Shown here piece after piece: positions 16,195 through 24,940 of a stretch of 64,000 nt of DNA. Source of the DNA: Dryocola clanedunensis_A (GTDB lineage: Bacteria; Pseudomonadota; Gammaproteobacteria; Enterobacterales; Enterobacteriaceae); NCBI GenBank assembly GCA_038405435.1, contig JBBYHZ010000004.1; one strand, written 5' to 3'. The first letter of the stretch is position 1, and the number at the start of each line of letters is the position of its first letter. Under the pieces are notes generated by a model. That model was not told where the DNA came from and searched no databases. It was given only the letters and a program-made list of their open reading frames with translations. A program made the position numbers and the translations under genes.

Positions 16195-16710
16195 TTATCT
16201 GATGTTCACCCCCCAAAACTCCTGTATTCCCCCTTTCTTCCCCGTTACCGGGTCGCAGGCGGGCATGGCGACCTTTGCCAGATGGTCTCGTACTTCGGCG
16301 GGTACCTCTTGCTGGTCGAGATACTTGTCCGGCGAGCAGCCTTCCGGGTAGGCTCCCACGCACATAAAATCTTCTGACGCTTCTATTTGCTTGTGCCCTA
16401 CTCCCGCCGGGATCAGCACCGCGTCTCCCCGGCTGATATCCACGATGGGGCCGGATTCCCCGCCAAACTGAATTCTGGCGCTACCGGCGAACACACCCAG
16501 CACTTCATGGGTGTTGGAGTGGAAATGGGTGTAGGTAAAAACGGTATAGCGCCAGCGCGGCGGCCAGCCGTTGCTGGCGAACAGGCTTTCAAACGCCCCG
16601 GCCAGCTGCGCTTCGTGGGAGACATGGTGATAAAGCAGAAGCGGCAGCGCGCTGTTAGGCACGCCGCCGCTGGGCTGGTAAAGGGCCAGTGTTTCCAGTT
16701 CGGTCGCCAT
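16195..16710 (-). CDS. Cupin domain protein, YjlB-like
   Basis: A 171-residue cytoplasmic cupin. Motif 1 is THFHSNTHEVLGVFAG, with the two metal-type histidines and the glutamate; motif 2 is GDAVLIPAGVGHK. The overall sequence resembles the uncharacterised B. subtilis YjlB group. The substrate is unknown; a small sugar- or keto-acid-binding or isomerase role would be a guess. It is followed upstream on the same strand, after 59 bases, by the YajL-like gene (17327-16770), so the two may be co-transcribed. Neither is in the E. coli equivalent region. Confidence 0.8.
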   Translation of the reverse strand: MATELETLALYQPSGGVPNSALPLLLYHHVSHEAQLAGAFESLFASNGWPPRWRYTVFTYTHFHSNTHEVLGVFAGSARIQFGGESGPIVDISRGDAVLIPAGVGHKQIEASEDFMCVGAYPEGCSPDKYLDQQEVPAEVRDHLAKVAMPACDPVTGKKGGIQEFWGVNIR

Positions 16711-16769
16711 CGCTTTCTCCTCGGGTAAAAAAGTAAGTATAGAAACGACCGGGCTGAATGGCTTACTCC

Positions 16770-17327
16770 TTACCAGGGATAGTAGATGTGCTCTGCGTGA
16801 TCCCGTGCCGCAGCCTCACTTCCTTCAAGGCGTGCCGCCACCGTCAGAGCAAAATCAAACACCTTGCCTAATCCCCTGCCGCTGATGAGATTACCGTCCT
16901 CTACCACGTCCGCATCGACGTATACGCCGTCCGTCACCTGCTGCCATAAGTCTCCGGAGCAGACGTAGCGGCGGCCCTTCAGCAGGCCGTTCCCGCCCAG
17001 CACGCGGGCGGCAGCGGAACAGATTGGGCAGATGAATTTGCCCAGCTCGTCGTGACGGCGCACAAACCCGATAACGCTGGCGTTTTTGGCCAGGTTCATG
17101 CTGCCGTCCGGTCCGCCGGGCAGAACAACCGCGTCGAACGTCGTGTCGAAGCTTTCTGCCAGGGTGGCGTCCGCCACCATCGGGATGTTGTGATAGCTGG
17201 TTACCGCACGGGTATCGACACAGGATATCGTCGTCACGCCGATGTTAAGACGGCGTAAAATATCAATGGTGACAATGGCTTCCCCTTCTTCGAAGCCGGG
17301 GGCCAGCAATACTGCAACGTTTTTCAT
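16770..17327 (-). CDS. DJ-1/PfpI family protein (YajL-like)
   Basis: A 185-residue protein of the DJ-1/PfpI fold, a family that includes chaperones and glyoxalase- or deglycase-like enzymes. By alignment with YajL the nucleophile is C103 in FICPICSAAARVL and the partner acid is E14 in PGFEEGEAIV; a second cysteine, C100, lies three residues earlier. The oxyanion region VVLPGGPDGS is intact. The usual Ala-Pro after the nucleophile is replaced by S-A-A. Its start lies 23 bases after the GH88 gene stop, so it probably ends the DUF2264-symporter-GH88 operon. Confidence 0.85.
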   Translation of the reverse strand: MKNVAVLLAPGFEEGEAIVTIDILRRLNIGVTTISCVDTRAVTSYHNIPMVADATLAESFDTTFDAVVLPGGPDGSMNLAKNASVIGFVRRHDELGKFICPICSAAARVLGGNGLLKGRRYVCSGDLWQQVTDGVYVDADVVEDGNLISGRGLGKVFDFALTVAARLEGSEAAARDHAEHIYYPW

Positions 17328-17350
17328 ACCGCTTTCCTTTGCTTAATAAA

Positions 17351-18541
17351 TTACCAGTAGGGATACCAGATCTGACGCAGTCGGGCCAGCGCTTCCAGAT
17401 AGAAATAGTCGCCCCAGCTGCAGCACTGATCCACGCCCTTGCCGCTCGCCATGTGGTAAACGGAGTGCTTCAGCAGGCCTTCGGTTGGCTCATCGTCACC
17501 GGCCAGGTAGTTATCGGTCAGCGACTGGACGATGCGCAGCGCCATCTCTTCATAGTGGGCGCGATGCTCGTCCAGCGTCGGCAGCGCTTTAACCAGCTCC
17601 AGCAGGCCGCAGGCGGCAATGGCGCAGGCAGAGCTGTCTCGTATTGCGTCCGTGCCGAGCAGGGCCAGGTCCCAGTGGCAGACATCATCTTCCGGCAGGC
17701 GGTTGATGAAGTAGTGCGCCAGGCTGCGTGAAAGCTCCACCATACTTTGGTCGCCGGTGTGCTGGTAGCTGAGCAGGAAGCCGTAGATGCCCCACGCCTG
17801 GCCGCGCGACCAGCAGGAGGTGTCGCTGTAGCCCTGGTGGGTATTGCCAAAGCGCGGCTCGCCGGTTTTCACGTCCATATAATAGGTGTGATAGGTCGAT
17901 GAATCCTCGCGAACGATGTACTTCGCCGCCTGTTCAGCATGGGCCGTCGCCGCCTGCGCGTAGCGCTGGTCGCCGGTTTGTTCCGTCGCCCAGTAGAGCA
18001 GCGGCAGGTTCATGTTGCAGTCGATGATCATCCGCCCCTGCTGCTCCGGATCGTTCAAATCCCCCCACGCCTGAATGATTTTCGCCACCGGGTTAAAGCG
18101 CTCCATCAGCGTTTCGGCAGCCAGCAGCGCCGACTGGCGGGCGGCTTCATTGCCCGTTAAGCGCCATGCGCTGACGCAGGAGAGCGAATAAAGGAAGCCC
18201 AGATCGTGGGTGGCCGTATCAATGCGTTTTTCGATGCGGTTGGCAAACGAAGGCAGATAGCGTTCGGCAGCGTCACGGTATTTTTGATTGCCGGTCATCT
18301 CCCACGCCAGCCACAGCTGTCCCGGCCAGAAGCTCGTCGTCCACTCCACGTTTTCAGAGCGCGGCCAGACGCCGTTTTCGCACGCTTCGCCCGGGAACTT
18401 GTCCCCAAAAGCGACAATGTTCTTATCCAGCTTGCGCGTCACGCGGGTCAGCGCATCATCCAGCTTCTGGCGAAGGCGAAGCCTGTCCACCTGGTGCAAT
18501 TCCACGGGGCGCAGGGCTTCGGTGATCACTGTCTTGGTCAT
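17351..18541 (-). CDS. Glycoside hydrolase family 88 (unsaturated glucuronyl/galacturonyl hydrolase)
   Basis: A 396-residue (alpha/alpha)6-barrel hydrolase without signal peptide. GH88/GH105 enzymes hydrate the double bond of unsaturated uronic acids left by polysaccharide lyases, freeing the 4-deoxy uronate. The two catalytic aspartates of Bacillus UGL (D88 and D149) map to D113 in THDLGFLY and D174 in MIIDCNMNLP, with the same 61-residue spacing. The start MTKTVITEAL has AGGAG ahead. It follows the sugar symporter gene by 13 bases, implying import of a lyase product and cytoplasmic cleavage. Confidence 0.9.
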   Translation of the reverse strand: MTKTVITEALRPVELHQVDRLRLRQKLDDALTRVTRKLDKNIVAFGDKFPGEACENGVWPRSENVEWTTSFWPGQLWLAWEMTGNQKYRDAAERYLPSFANRIEKRIDTATHDLGFLYSLSCVSAWRLTGNEAARQSALLAAETLMERFNPVAKIIQAWGDLNDPEQQGRMIIDCNMNLPLLYWATEQTGDQRYAQAATAHAEQAAKYIVREDSSTYHTYYMDVKTGEPRFGNTHQGYSDTSCWSRGQAWGIYGFLLSYQHTGDQSMVELSRSLAHYFINRLPEDDVCHWDLALLGTDAIRDSSACAIAACGLLELVKALPTLDEHRAHYEEMALRIVQSLTDNYLAGDDEPTEGLLKHSVYHMASGKGVDQCCSWGDYFYLEALARLRQIWYPYW

Positions 18542-18554
18542 AACAACTCCTGAA

Positions 18555-19835
18555 TTAATGTCTGGACGTTTCAACGGGGGCGGCGTCTAGGGCCGGAGAA
18601 AAAGTTCGCGATTCGTCCCGCGTTGACTGGCAGCGCGAGAGCGTAAAGGCGGAAATTAAGGTAAACAGCAGCGCGCAGCAGCCCATGATCAGGTAGGTGT
18701 GCTCGAAGCCGATTTTGTCGTAGAGGTAGCCCGCGGGCGGCGCGACCACAATCGATCCCACGTAGATCATCGCCTGGTAGCCCAGCAGGTACATGGTGGC
18801 GTTAACCCGCTTGTCGAAGTGCTCGGCGATGTACTTAAAGACAGAGATCAGCAGCAGCGCAATCTCCACGCCGTAGAAGGGTTTAATGATCGAGATAATG
18901 ATCGGGTCATTGGTCAGGCCCGAAGCAATCAGCCTTGCGCCCACCACGCAGCCGCAGAACAGCAGGCCGCGCTTGGCGCCAAAATGGTTAACCAGCAGCG
19001 GGATGAACATCATCATCACGAACTCCATGCCCGACTGCACCGTGCTCAGGTAGCCGTACCAGGCGTTGCCCTGCTCTTTGGTGGAGAAGAACGAGACGAA
19101 GTAGCGCGGGAACTGCTGCTCGGCGATAAACATCATCCACGCCACGCCCGCCACATAGAGGCTGAACATCCAGAACTTGCGGTTTCTCAGCAGCATCAGC
19201 ACGTCGGCAAAAACGATTTTATTGGCGGAGAGCACGCTGTTGTTGCGCAGCTGTTCATCACCGATTTTCAGGCTAATGAGCACCAGCAGCATCAGCACTG
19301 ACGTGGTGCTGCTGACCAGGAAGTTCGCCAGCGGCGTGAAGTTAAACAGCAGCCCGGAGACGGAGGCGGCGACGGCCCAGCCGAGCGATCCCCACATGCG
19401 GATGCGGCCAAACTCCAGCCCGTACAGGCGGCTGAAGCGGTCGGCGTAAGATTCGGATGCCGCCACGCCCGCATACCAGCCCAGGCTCAAATAGAGCGCG
19501 CCGATGACAATGCCAATCGTGGTATGGCTAAGCAGCAGCGGCTGATAGACGGTAACGAAGAACGGCGCCATTAACGCCGATACGGCGCAGACAAAATAGA
19601 GCAGCCATTTGCTCATGCCTATCTTGTCCATGATGTAGCCGTAAACCGGCTTGAGGATCACCGCAAAGACGCCGTTTATGGCAAATACGCTGCCGATGGT
19701 AACGCTGTCTAACCCTACTTTCTGGCTGAGCCACAGGGCGTAAAGCCCAAAGCTTGACGACCAGGTGAAGAAGTAGAGAAAGATAAAGGTGCTCATTTTG
19801 ATCTGCGCGGTGCGCACGGTGGATGAAGCGGTCAT
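18555..19835 (-). CDS. Oligosaccharide:proton symporter (LacY/RafB-type MFS)
   Basis: A 426-residue inner-membrane MFS carrier with twelve hydrophobic segments. The N terminus FIFLYFFTWSSSFGLYALWL and the loop VYGYIMDKIGMSKWLL after helix 2 resemble the oligosaccharide:H+ symporter group (LacY, RafB, MelY). The start overlaps the DUF2264 stop by four bases and the GH88 gene follows directly. The likely cargo is therefore an unsaturated uronic-acid disaccharide or similar oligosaccharide; this is inferred from context only. Confidence 0.85.
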   Translation of the reverse strand: MTASSTVRTAQIKMSTFIFLYFFTWSSSFGLYALWLSQKVGLDSVTIGSVFAINGVFAVILKPVYGYIMDKIGMSKWLLYFVCAVSALMAPFFVTVYQPLLLSHTTIGIVIGALYLSLGWYAGVAASESYADRFSRLYGLEFGRIRMWGSLGWAVAASVSGLLFNFTPLANFLVSSTTSVLMLLVLISLKIGDEQLRNNSVLSANKIVFADVLMLLRNRKFWMFSLYVAGVAWMMFIAEQQFPRYFVSFFSTKEQGNAWYGYLSTVQSGMEFVMMMFIPLLVNHFGAKRGLLFCGCVVGARLIASGLTNDPIIISIIKPFYGVEIALLLISVFKYIAEHFDKRVNATMYLLGYQAMIYVGSIVVAPPAGYLYDKIGFEHTYLIMGCCALLFTLISAFTLSRCQSTRDESRTFSPALDAAPVETSRH

Positions 19836-21670
19836 AGGGTGTTCTCCGGGGCCAGCGTGAGAGTTCTTTCTTCCTGTGCCGTCACGAAGCGTACAGCGTC
19901 ATCGCGGATGAGGGCCTGTGGGCAAGATTGCGCGTTGAAGTCGTCGGGGTTGCCTGCCCAGACGGCGCTTATCAGCAGGTGTTTGCCTGGGGGTAATTCG
20001 CCGTGAAGTACCGGAACAGCGGCGCGCTCGGCAAACAAAAGATTGCTGTTCGGCGGGGTTAAAACCTGCTCGCCGCTACGCATCTGCGGACTTAAGCAGA
20101 AGATGGCGGATGCGTCCGTTGTGGTTGTGAGCTGGCAGCTGCCCTGCCCGCCCTGCGATTCGGGCAGCGGCCGGTTCGGGATGCTGAATCCGCCTTCTGC
20201 CGTATCCAGCCCGCGGGCGGTATCAACGTGGTGAACGCGTATCTGCCAGTCGCCCAGCGGCATTAGCCAGGTATCGATGGTCACGTCGCACCACGGCTGC
20301 CAGCGGCAGTAAATCATGCCGTCCGCCGTGGTGACATTCGTGCAGTCGCGGCGTCCTCGCCAGTAGCCGTCCTTCTCGGACAGCAGAAGCATGGAGTCCG
20401 CTGCCGCGTGGCTCAGCCCGAAGCGCCCGCGCTCTACGGTGAAACCGTAGCGGGTGGAATAGGCAAACTTGCAGTATTTGGCTTCGGTATTCACGAAGTT
20501 ATTCAGCTCGAGCTGGCCGGAAGTGAGCATCCACAGGTGATCGCGCTGATGAACAAGGATCTGATCGGCATGGGGAATACTGTGCTGCTTTGCCCGTTCG
20601 GGCAGAGGTAGCTCCTCCGCCTGCCAGAAGGCGTCGTTTCCGGCCAGCGCCAGCACCAGCATGGTTTTCATTCCCCAATAAGGGGAGCCGGGGGCGTTGT
20701 AATCCTCCGCCATAATCAGGTTCGGATAGCTGTAGCCGACGCTGAGCACGCCGTCGCGGTCGAACAGCGGCTGGCTGAGCCACCAGCGCAGATGGCGCAG
20801 CACGATGCCTTTCACCACGCCGGGGGAATACACCTCCAGCCCGGCAAACGCGACGGCGCTCCAGAACGCCCCCTGGGCGAAGCGGTAGGTCAGGCTGCGG
20901 CCAAACGGCACGGCGGCCCCGTCCTCGGCGAAGAAGTGGATGAAATCAGCGGCAAACAGCGTGGCGCGCTGGCGCAGTTCGGCGCAGCGGTCCGGATCTA
21001 CGTCGGCCATCAGCTTCGAGTAAATCAGGCCGTAAAAATGGAAGCCCATGGAAATGTAGTAATCCCGCGGCCTGCCCGGCCCGTCGGAATACCAGCCGTC
21101 CCCCAGGTAGTACGCCTCCACGGCGGCGAAATGCTTTTCCAGCGCCTGGAAATTGGTTTCCATGCCGGCATGATGAAAGCCGACCTGCACCAGAATCGGG
21201 AAAAAGTGCCAGTTATTGTCCGGGATCGCCTGCTCTTCGCACTGTTTAAGCCAGCGCCAGAGGTTCTCTTTTTCAGGCTCGCTGAAGTGGGCCAGCACGG
21301 TGTTCCCGGCCAGCGCCAGCAGCAGACCGTAGGCGGCCATTTCCACAATGCGCTGATCGTACGGCGCCACTTCGCCCCAGTAGTCCTCATGCTGCGGGCT
21401 GGTGCCGTTTTTTATCGCCTGAATATAGAAGGAGAACTGTTGCGGCTCGCTGCCGCCCGCCAACAGCGGCGTCACGCCCCACAGCAGGCGCGAAAAGGTT
21501 TCCATATTCGCTATGTGCTGCCCGTAGTGGGCGGTGAAATTCGCCAGGTCCACGCGGCTGGCATCATTTTTAAAAAACGGCGTGACCGCGCCGAGCAGCT
21601 CGTTGACCAGCAGCTGAACATCGTTTCGACTTTTCAGCGGGTTAAGCAGGGTAATATTTTCAGGTTGCAC
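19832..21670 (-). CDS. DUF2264 domain protein of a carbohydrate operon
   Basis: A 612-residue protein without signal peptide matching my memory of the DUF2264 family. The first 370 residues are rich in helices with aromatic stretches (FHHAGMETNFQALEKHFAAV, GDGWYSDGPGRPRDYY, SMGFHFYG), suggesting an alpha/alpha toroid like that of polysaccharide lyases and GH88-type enzymes. The rest is beta-rich (RYGFTVERGRFGLSHAAADS, YCRWQPWCDVTIDTWLMPLG). The family is common in polysaccharide-use loci but, to my knowledge, has no settled reaction. It heads the operon with the symporter and GH88 genes, opposite an AraC-type regulator. Confidence 0.8.
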   Translation of the reverse strand: MQPENITLLNPLKSRNDVQLLVNELLGAVTPFFKNDASRVDLANFTAHYGQHIANMETFSRLLWGVTPLLAGGSEPQQFSFYIQAIKNGTSPQHEDYWGEVAPYDQRIVEMAAYGLLLALAGNTVLAHFSEPEKENLWRWLKQCEEQAIPDNNWHFFPILVQVGFHHAGMETNFQALEKHFAAVEAYYLGDGWYSDGPGRPRDYYISMGFHFYGLIYSKLMADVDPDRCAELRQRATLFAADFIHFFAEDGAAVPFGRSLTYRFAQGAFWSAVAFAGLEVYSPGVVKGIVLRHLRWWLSQPLFDRDGVLSVGYSYPNLIMAEDYNAPGSPYWGMKTMLVLALAGNDAFWQAEELPLPERAKQHSIPHADQILVHQRDHLWMLTSGQLELNNFVNTEAKYCKFAYSTRYGFTVERGRFGLSHAAADSMLLLSEKDGYWRGRRDCTNVTTADGMIYCRWQPWCDVTIDTWLMPLGDWQIRVHHVDTARGLDTAEGGFSIPNRPLPESQGGQGSCQLTTTTDASAIFCLSPQMRSGEQVLTPPNSNLLFAERAAVPVLHGELPPGKHLLISAVWAGNPDDFNAQSCPQALIRDDAVRFVTAQEERTLTLAPENTL

Positions 21671-21898
21671 GAGGTCCTCCCGTCATTAAACGAGAATTAG
21701 ATAAGTTATTGTTATTTGGCTTTTCTAAGGATGTTTATGCGACGTCGGGGCAAGAGTAGCTGCTTTTTTGTCGCCCGCTGAGTGAGCAGGCTCACAAATT
21801 TAAACCGCCATTTCATTTTTAGTGGATATTTGCCCCTTTCGGGGCAATAAATTGCAAATGATGGCGTAAAAATTTAAATCTGTTGTCCTGGGGGATCG
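21671..21898. promoter_or_regulatory. Divergent promoter region of the uronide locus
   Basis: These 228 bases separate the DUF2264 operon (leftward) from the AraC-type regulator (rightward) and must carry both promoters and the regulator's operator. The sequence is A+T-rich at 21690-21735 and 21810-21880. I could not pick out a convincing direct-repeat operator by eye. Confidence 0.5.
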
Positions 21899-22753
21899 AT
21901 GAACGAAGCGCAGCGTCTTGAGCGGATCAAGCTCGACAGCCGGGCGATTTCTTTTAACCGCATGTGGTCGACGAGCGCGGCCTATTACCACTGGCATCAG
22001 TGCGTGGAGCTGCTGTATATCTCCAGCGGCTACGGCATTGTGGTGGTCGATAACCAGCACTACACCGCGCGGCCGGGGCGCCTGTTTATCTTCCCGCCCT
22101 TCCGTCTGCACAAGGTCCAGGTGGATGACAGCGATAAAAACCATTACCACCGCACCACCATGCACATTGAACAGTCCGTAGTAGAAAGCGCGCTGGGCGA
22201 GTTTCCGCGTCACAAGGCGCAGTTTGCCGCGCTGGCCGCCAGCAACGTTCCCGCCCAGGTGTACGACCTGAGCGAACACGCGGCGTTCATGGAGCGCATA
22301 CTCGGGCAGTTTCACGATTTAGGCCACGACGGCCAGACGCCAGCCTGCGAAGTGGCCTTTATGGTCATGCAAATCATGGAGTTCCTGCCCGCGCAGCCCC
22401 AGACGCTTGTCCCCGCCCCGCAGACCGTAGCCTCGCGCATCATGAGCTGGGTGGAGGCGAACTACGCCAGCAAATTCTCCCTCGACGACCTTGCCTCGGC
22501 GATGGGCCTGTCCCGTAGCTATACCTCCAGGGTTTTTCGCCAGCAGACCGGCGGCAGCATCCATGAGTACCTGCTGACGCGCAGAATCAAACGCAGCTGC
22601 GACCTGCTGCGCAATACCATGCTGAGCGTAGACGAGATCGCGGCGTCTGTTGGCTTCAGCGAGGTGACCTATTTTATTACCTGCTTCCGCAAGCTGCTGC
22701 GCCAGACGCCGCTGCAGTATCGCAAGGCAAGCCGCACGCGCAGCCCTGCCTGA
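21899..22753 (+). CDS. AraC-family regulator with cupin sensor domain
   Basis: A 284-residue transcription regulator. Residues about 25-100 form a cupin-like sensor (YYHWHQCVELLYISSGYG, ARPGRLFIFPPFRLHKV). Residues about 178-278 hold two helix-turn-helix motifs (SLDDLASAMGLSRSYTSRVF and VDEIAASVGFSEVTYFITCF). The start ATG has GGGGG eight bases ahead. Divergent from the DUF2264-symporter-GH88 operon, it is the obvious local activator, probably sensing a uronide. It resembles the RhaS/MelR-type sugar regulators. Confidence 0.88.
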   Translation: MNEAQRLERIKLDSRAISFNRMWSTSAAYYHWHQCVELLYISSGYGIVVVDNQHYTARPGRLFIFPPFRLHKVQVDDSDKNHYHRTTMHIEQSVVESALGEFPRHKAQFAALAASNVPAQVYDLSEHAAFMERILGQFHDLGHDGQTPACEVAFMVMQIMEFLPAQPQTLVPAPQTVASRIMSWVEANYASKFSLDDLASAMGLSRSYTSRVFRQQTGGSIHEYLLTRRIKRSCDLLRNTMLSVDEIAASVGFSEVTYFITCFRKLLRQTPLQYRKASRTRSPA

Positions 22754-22877
22754 ATTGTTACAGTGATGTTATCAAGCGGCTGTTTTTATTGCGTTTTAAC
22801 AAATCAGACGCGGATCTCAAAGATAATCCTTACATTTTGTAATGCTTAGCGGCAGGGCAATTTTTTAAAGGATTATC

Positions 22878-24221
22878 ATGATTACCATCGAGTTTATCGT
22901 CATCATTTTATGTCTGCTGGTCGGCACCCGCTTTGGCGGCATGGGGCTGGGGCTAATCAGCGGCATCGGCCTGTTTATCCTGACCTTTATCTTCGGGCTG
23001 GAACCGGGCAAGCCGCCGGTCGACGTCATGCTGACCATCCTTGCGGTTATCGGCTGCGCCGCCACGCTGCAAACGGCGGGCGGGCTCAACGTCATGATGC
23101 AGTTTGCCGAACGCCTGCTGCGCAGGCACCCTCAGCACATCACCCTGCTCGCCCCCTTCACCACCTGGACGCTGACCTTCCTGTGCGGGACCGGGCACGT
23201 GGTTTACACCATGTTTCCGATAATCGGCGATATCGCACTGAAAAAAGGTATTCGCCCGGAACGGCCGATGGCGGTGGCGTCCATTGCCTCGCAGATGGCG
23301 ATCACCGCCTCGCCGGTATCGGTGGCCGTTGTATCGCTGGTCTCCATTCTTGCTGCGGGACACGGGATCGGGCGGGTCTGGGGCATCCTGGAAATTCTTT
23401 CCGTGTCGGTTCCGGCCTCGCTATTTGGCGTGCTGATAGCGGCGCTCTGGAGCCTGCGACGCGGTAAAGACCTGGCGGACGACGAAGAGTTTCAGGCCAA
23501 AATTGCCGACCCGAAACAGCGGGAGTTTATCTACGGCAGCAGTGAAACGCTGATGAACCAGACCTTCCCGAAGCAGGCGTACTGGTCAACATGGATCTTC
23601 TTTGCGGGGATTCTGGTGGTGGTTCTGCTCGGTGCCGTGCCTCAGCTGCGCCCGGCCTTCGAGGTAAAAGGCGCGCTGAAGCCGCTCTCCATGAACCTGG
23701 TGATTCAGATGATGATGCTGATTGCCGGGGCGGTGATGCTGATAACGTGTAAGGTCAACGCCACAACCATCTCCAGCGGCGCGGTGTTCAAAGCGGGGAT
23801 GGTGGCGATTTTCTCGGTGTTCGGCGTGGCGTGGATGAGCGATACCTTTTTCCAGGCGCATCTTGATGAGCTGAAAATGGCGCTGGAAGGCGTGGTGAAA
23901 AGCCACCCGTGGACCTACGCGATAGTGCTGTTCCTGGTCTCGAAGCTGGTGAACAGCCAGGCCGCCGCGCTGACGGCGGTAGCGCCAATGGGGCTGATGC
24001 TGGGGGTAGAGCCAAAAATGCTGATCGCCTTCTTCCCGGCCTCCTACGGCTATTTCGTGCTGCCGACCTACCCAAGCGATCTCGCCTGCATCGGCTTTGA
24101 CCGCTCGGGCACCACGCGAATCGGCAAGTTCATCATCAACCACAGCTTTATCCTGCCGGGTTTAATCGGCGTGAGCTGCGCCTGCGTGGCAAGCTACCTG
24201 CTGGTGATGACGTTCTTTTAA
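22878..24221 (+). CDS. Dcu-family C4-dicarboxylate antiporter (DcuA/DcuB-like)
   Basis: A 447-residue inner-membrane carrier closely following E. coli DcuB (446). Shared stretches include EPGKPPVDVMLTILAVIGCA, LCGTGHVVYT, GIRPERPMAVASI, ITASPVSVAVVSLVS, SKLVNSQAAALTAVAP, YFVLPTYPSDLACI and INHSFILPGLIGVS. The family exchanges or imports fumarate, malate, aspartate and succinate, mostly without oxygen. An AGGA site lies just ahead. The AraC-type gene upstream is 124 bases away on the same strand, so the two may be functionally linked, but no fumarate gene is nearby. Confidence 0.88.
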   Translation: MITIEFIVIILCLLVGTRFGGMGLGLISGIGLFILTFIFGLEPGKPPVDVMLTILAVIGCAATLQTAGGLNVMMQFAERLLRRHPQHITLLAPFTTWTLTFLCGTGHVVYTMFPIIGDIALKKGIRPERPMAVASIASQMAITASPVSVAVVSLVSILAAGHGIGRVWGILEILSVSVPASLFGVLIAALWSLRRGKDLADDEEFQAKIADPKQREFIYGSSETLMNQTFPKQAYWSTWIFFAGILVVVLLGAVPQLRPAFEVKGALKPLSMNLVIQMMMLIAGAVMLITCKVNATTISSGAVFKAGMVAIFSVFGVAWMSDTFFQAHLDELKMALEGVVKSHPWTYAIVLFLVSKLVNSQAAALTAVAPMGLMLGVEPKMLIAFFPASYGYFVLPTYPSDLACIGFDRSGTTRIGKFIINHSFILPGLIGVSCACVASYLLVMTFF

Positions 24222-24336
24222 TAGCCCCTTCTCCTGGGGGAGAAGGTTGGGATGAGGGCGTCCAAAGTTGCTGGCAAATCAGTGCTCAGCCGTTGTTTGC
24301 ACTCCCTCACCCTACGCCTCTGAATGCAGAGGGTGT
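24222..24336. repeat. Intergenic hairpin repeats after the Dcu gene
   Basis: CCTTCTCC/GGAGAAGG forms an eight-pair hairpin at 24227-24246 and CCTCTG/CAGAGG another at 24319-24334, flanked by GGGATGAGGG and CCCTCACCCT. This is the same style as the hairpin at 9530-9575 and appears to be a widespread intergenic repeat. It may terminate both convergent genes. Confidence 0.5.
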
Positions 24337-24338
24337 TG

Positions 24339-24590
24339 CTAGTGCGCTTCGTTCTGCGGCGTAAACTTAAGCTCAATCAGCGAAATCGCTTTCTGAATAG
24401 CACGGCGGGTCACCGGGTCTGCCGCTGCGGGCTGGCTGGCAAAATCAATCGACTTCAGCTGCGCGGCCATTTTGTCGCGTACTTCCACCGGCGCTATCAC
24501 ATCAATCACGTCGAGGATCTGTTTAATAACCAGCTGGCAGGCCACCACGTCGGAAACCAGTTCCTGGTCGGCAGAGAGTTGTTCAGACAT
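24339..24590 (-). CDS. yecJ: YecJ, DUF2766 family protein
   Basis: An 83-residue cytoplasmic protein, same length as E. coli YecJ and nearly identical (MSEQLSADQELVSDVVACQ at the start, LKFTPQNEAH at the end). Its function is unknown. It looks mostly helical and has no membrane segment. It lies next to azuC on the same strand as in E. coli; the azuCR terminator separates them, so it likely has its own promoter in the gap 24591-24732. Confidence 0.93.
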   Translation of the reverse strand: MSEQLSADQELVSDVVACQLVIKQILDVIDVIAPVEVRDKMAAQLKSIDFASQPAAADPVTRRAIQKAISLIELKFTPQNEAH

Positions 24591-24732
24591 TTTTAATCTC
24601 CTGTTTCAGTATGCGCGCCATAGTACCCGCGGCAGCAATCGCGAGGCAAGATTCCATTCCGGAGAGCATCGTTTAAATCTTCAGTATGTTTTTCAAAGTG
24701 GCTGCTGAAGAAAAGCTGCGAATTTCAGGCAC

Positions 24733-24760
24733 AAAAAAACCTGCCGCGGCAGGTTTTTTT
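24733..24760 (-). terminator. azuCR terminator
   Basis: AAAAAAACCTGCCGCGGCAGGTTTTTTT is a perfect palindrome with a GC stem CCTGCC/GGCAGG and seven T on either strand. It lies 15 bases past the azuC stop. Confidence 0.93.
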
Positions 24761-24900
24761 ATCTCGGGACCAGCTTAGAACATGGCGCCCGGCGGTACAT
24801 CTTTGAAGGTCTTGCAGTAGTTTTCGAACATGCTTTTCAGGATTTTGCGCAGTTTCATGGGTGTGCTCCGGTTTTTAATTATGCAGGTGTTGCTCGTTAT
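24736..24900 (-). ncRNA. azuCR: AzuCR dual-function small RNA
   Basis: The interval from the predicted start (seven bases after the -10 at 24912-24907) to the terminator T-run is about 165 bases, close to the 164 reported for E. coli AzuCR (IsrB). In E. coli the transcript both encodes the AzuC peptide and base-pairs with messages such as cadA and galE. The peptide frame and its surroundings are conserved here. Ends are predicted, not measured. Confidence 0.75.
24775..24858 (-). CDS. azuC: Small membrane-associated peptide AzuC
   Basis: A 27-residue peptide beginning MKLRKILKSMF and ending DVPPGAMF, clearly E. coli AzuC (28 residues, which ends in one more Arg). It forms a basic amphipathic helix; in E. 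coli it sits on the inner membrane and stimulates glycerol-3-phosphate dehydrogenase GlpD. CGGAG lies upstream of the ATG. It is encoded inside the AzuCR RNA, between yecJ and a DHA2 exporter gene; in E. coli yecR follows instead. Confidence 0.93.
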   Translation of the reverse strand: MKLRKILKSMFENYCKTFKDVPPGAMF

Positions 24901-24906
24901 GCGTCC

Positions 24907-24934
24907 ATAATATGACTTCCATCACACAAATCAA
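24907..24934 (-). promoter_or_regulatory. azuCR promoter
   Basis: Minus strand -35 TTGATT (24934-24929), 16-base spacer and -10 TATTAT (24912-24907). It predicts a start near 24900 and an RNA of the known AzuCR size. Confidence 0.65.
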
Positions 24935-24940
24935 CCATTA

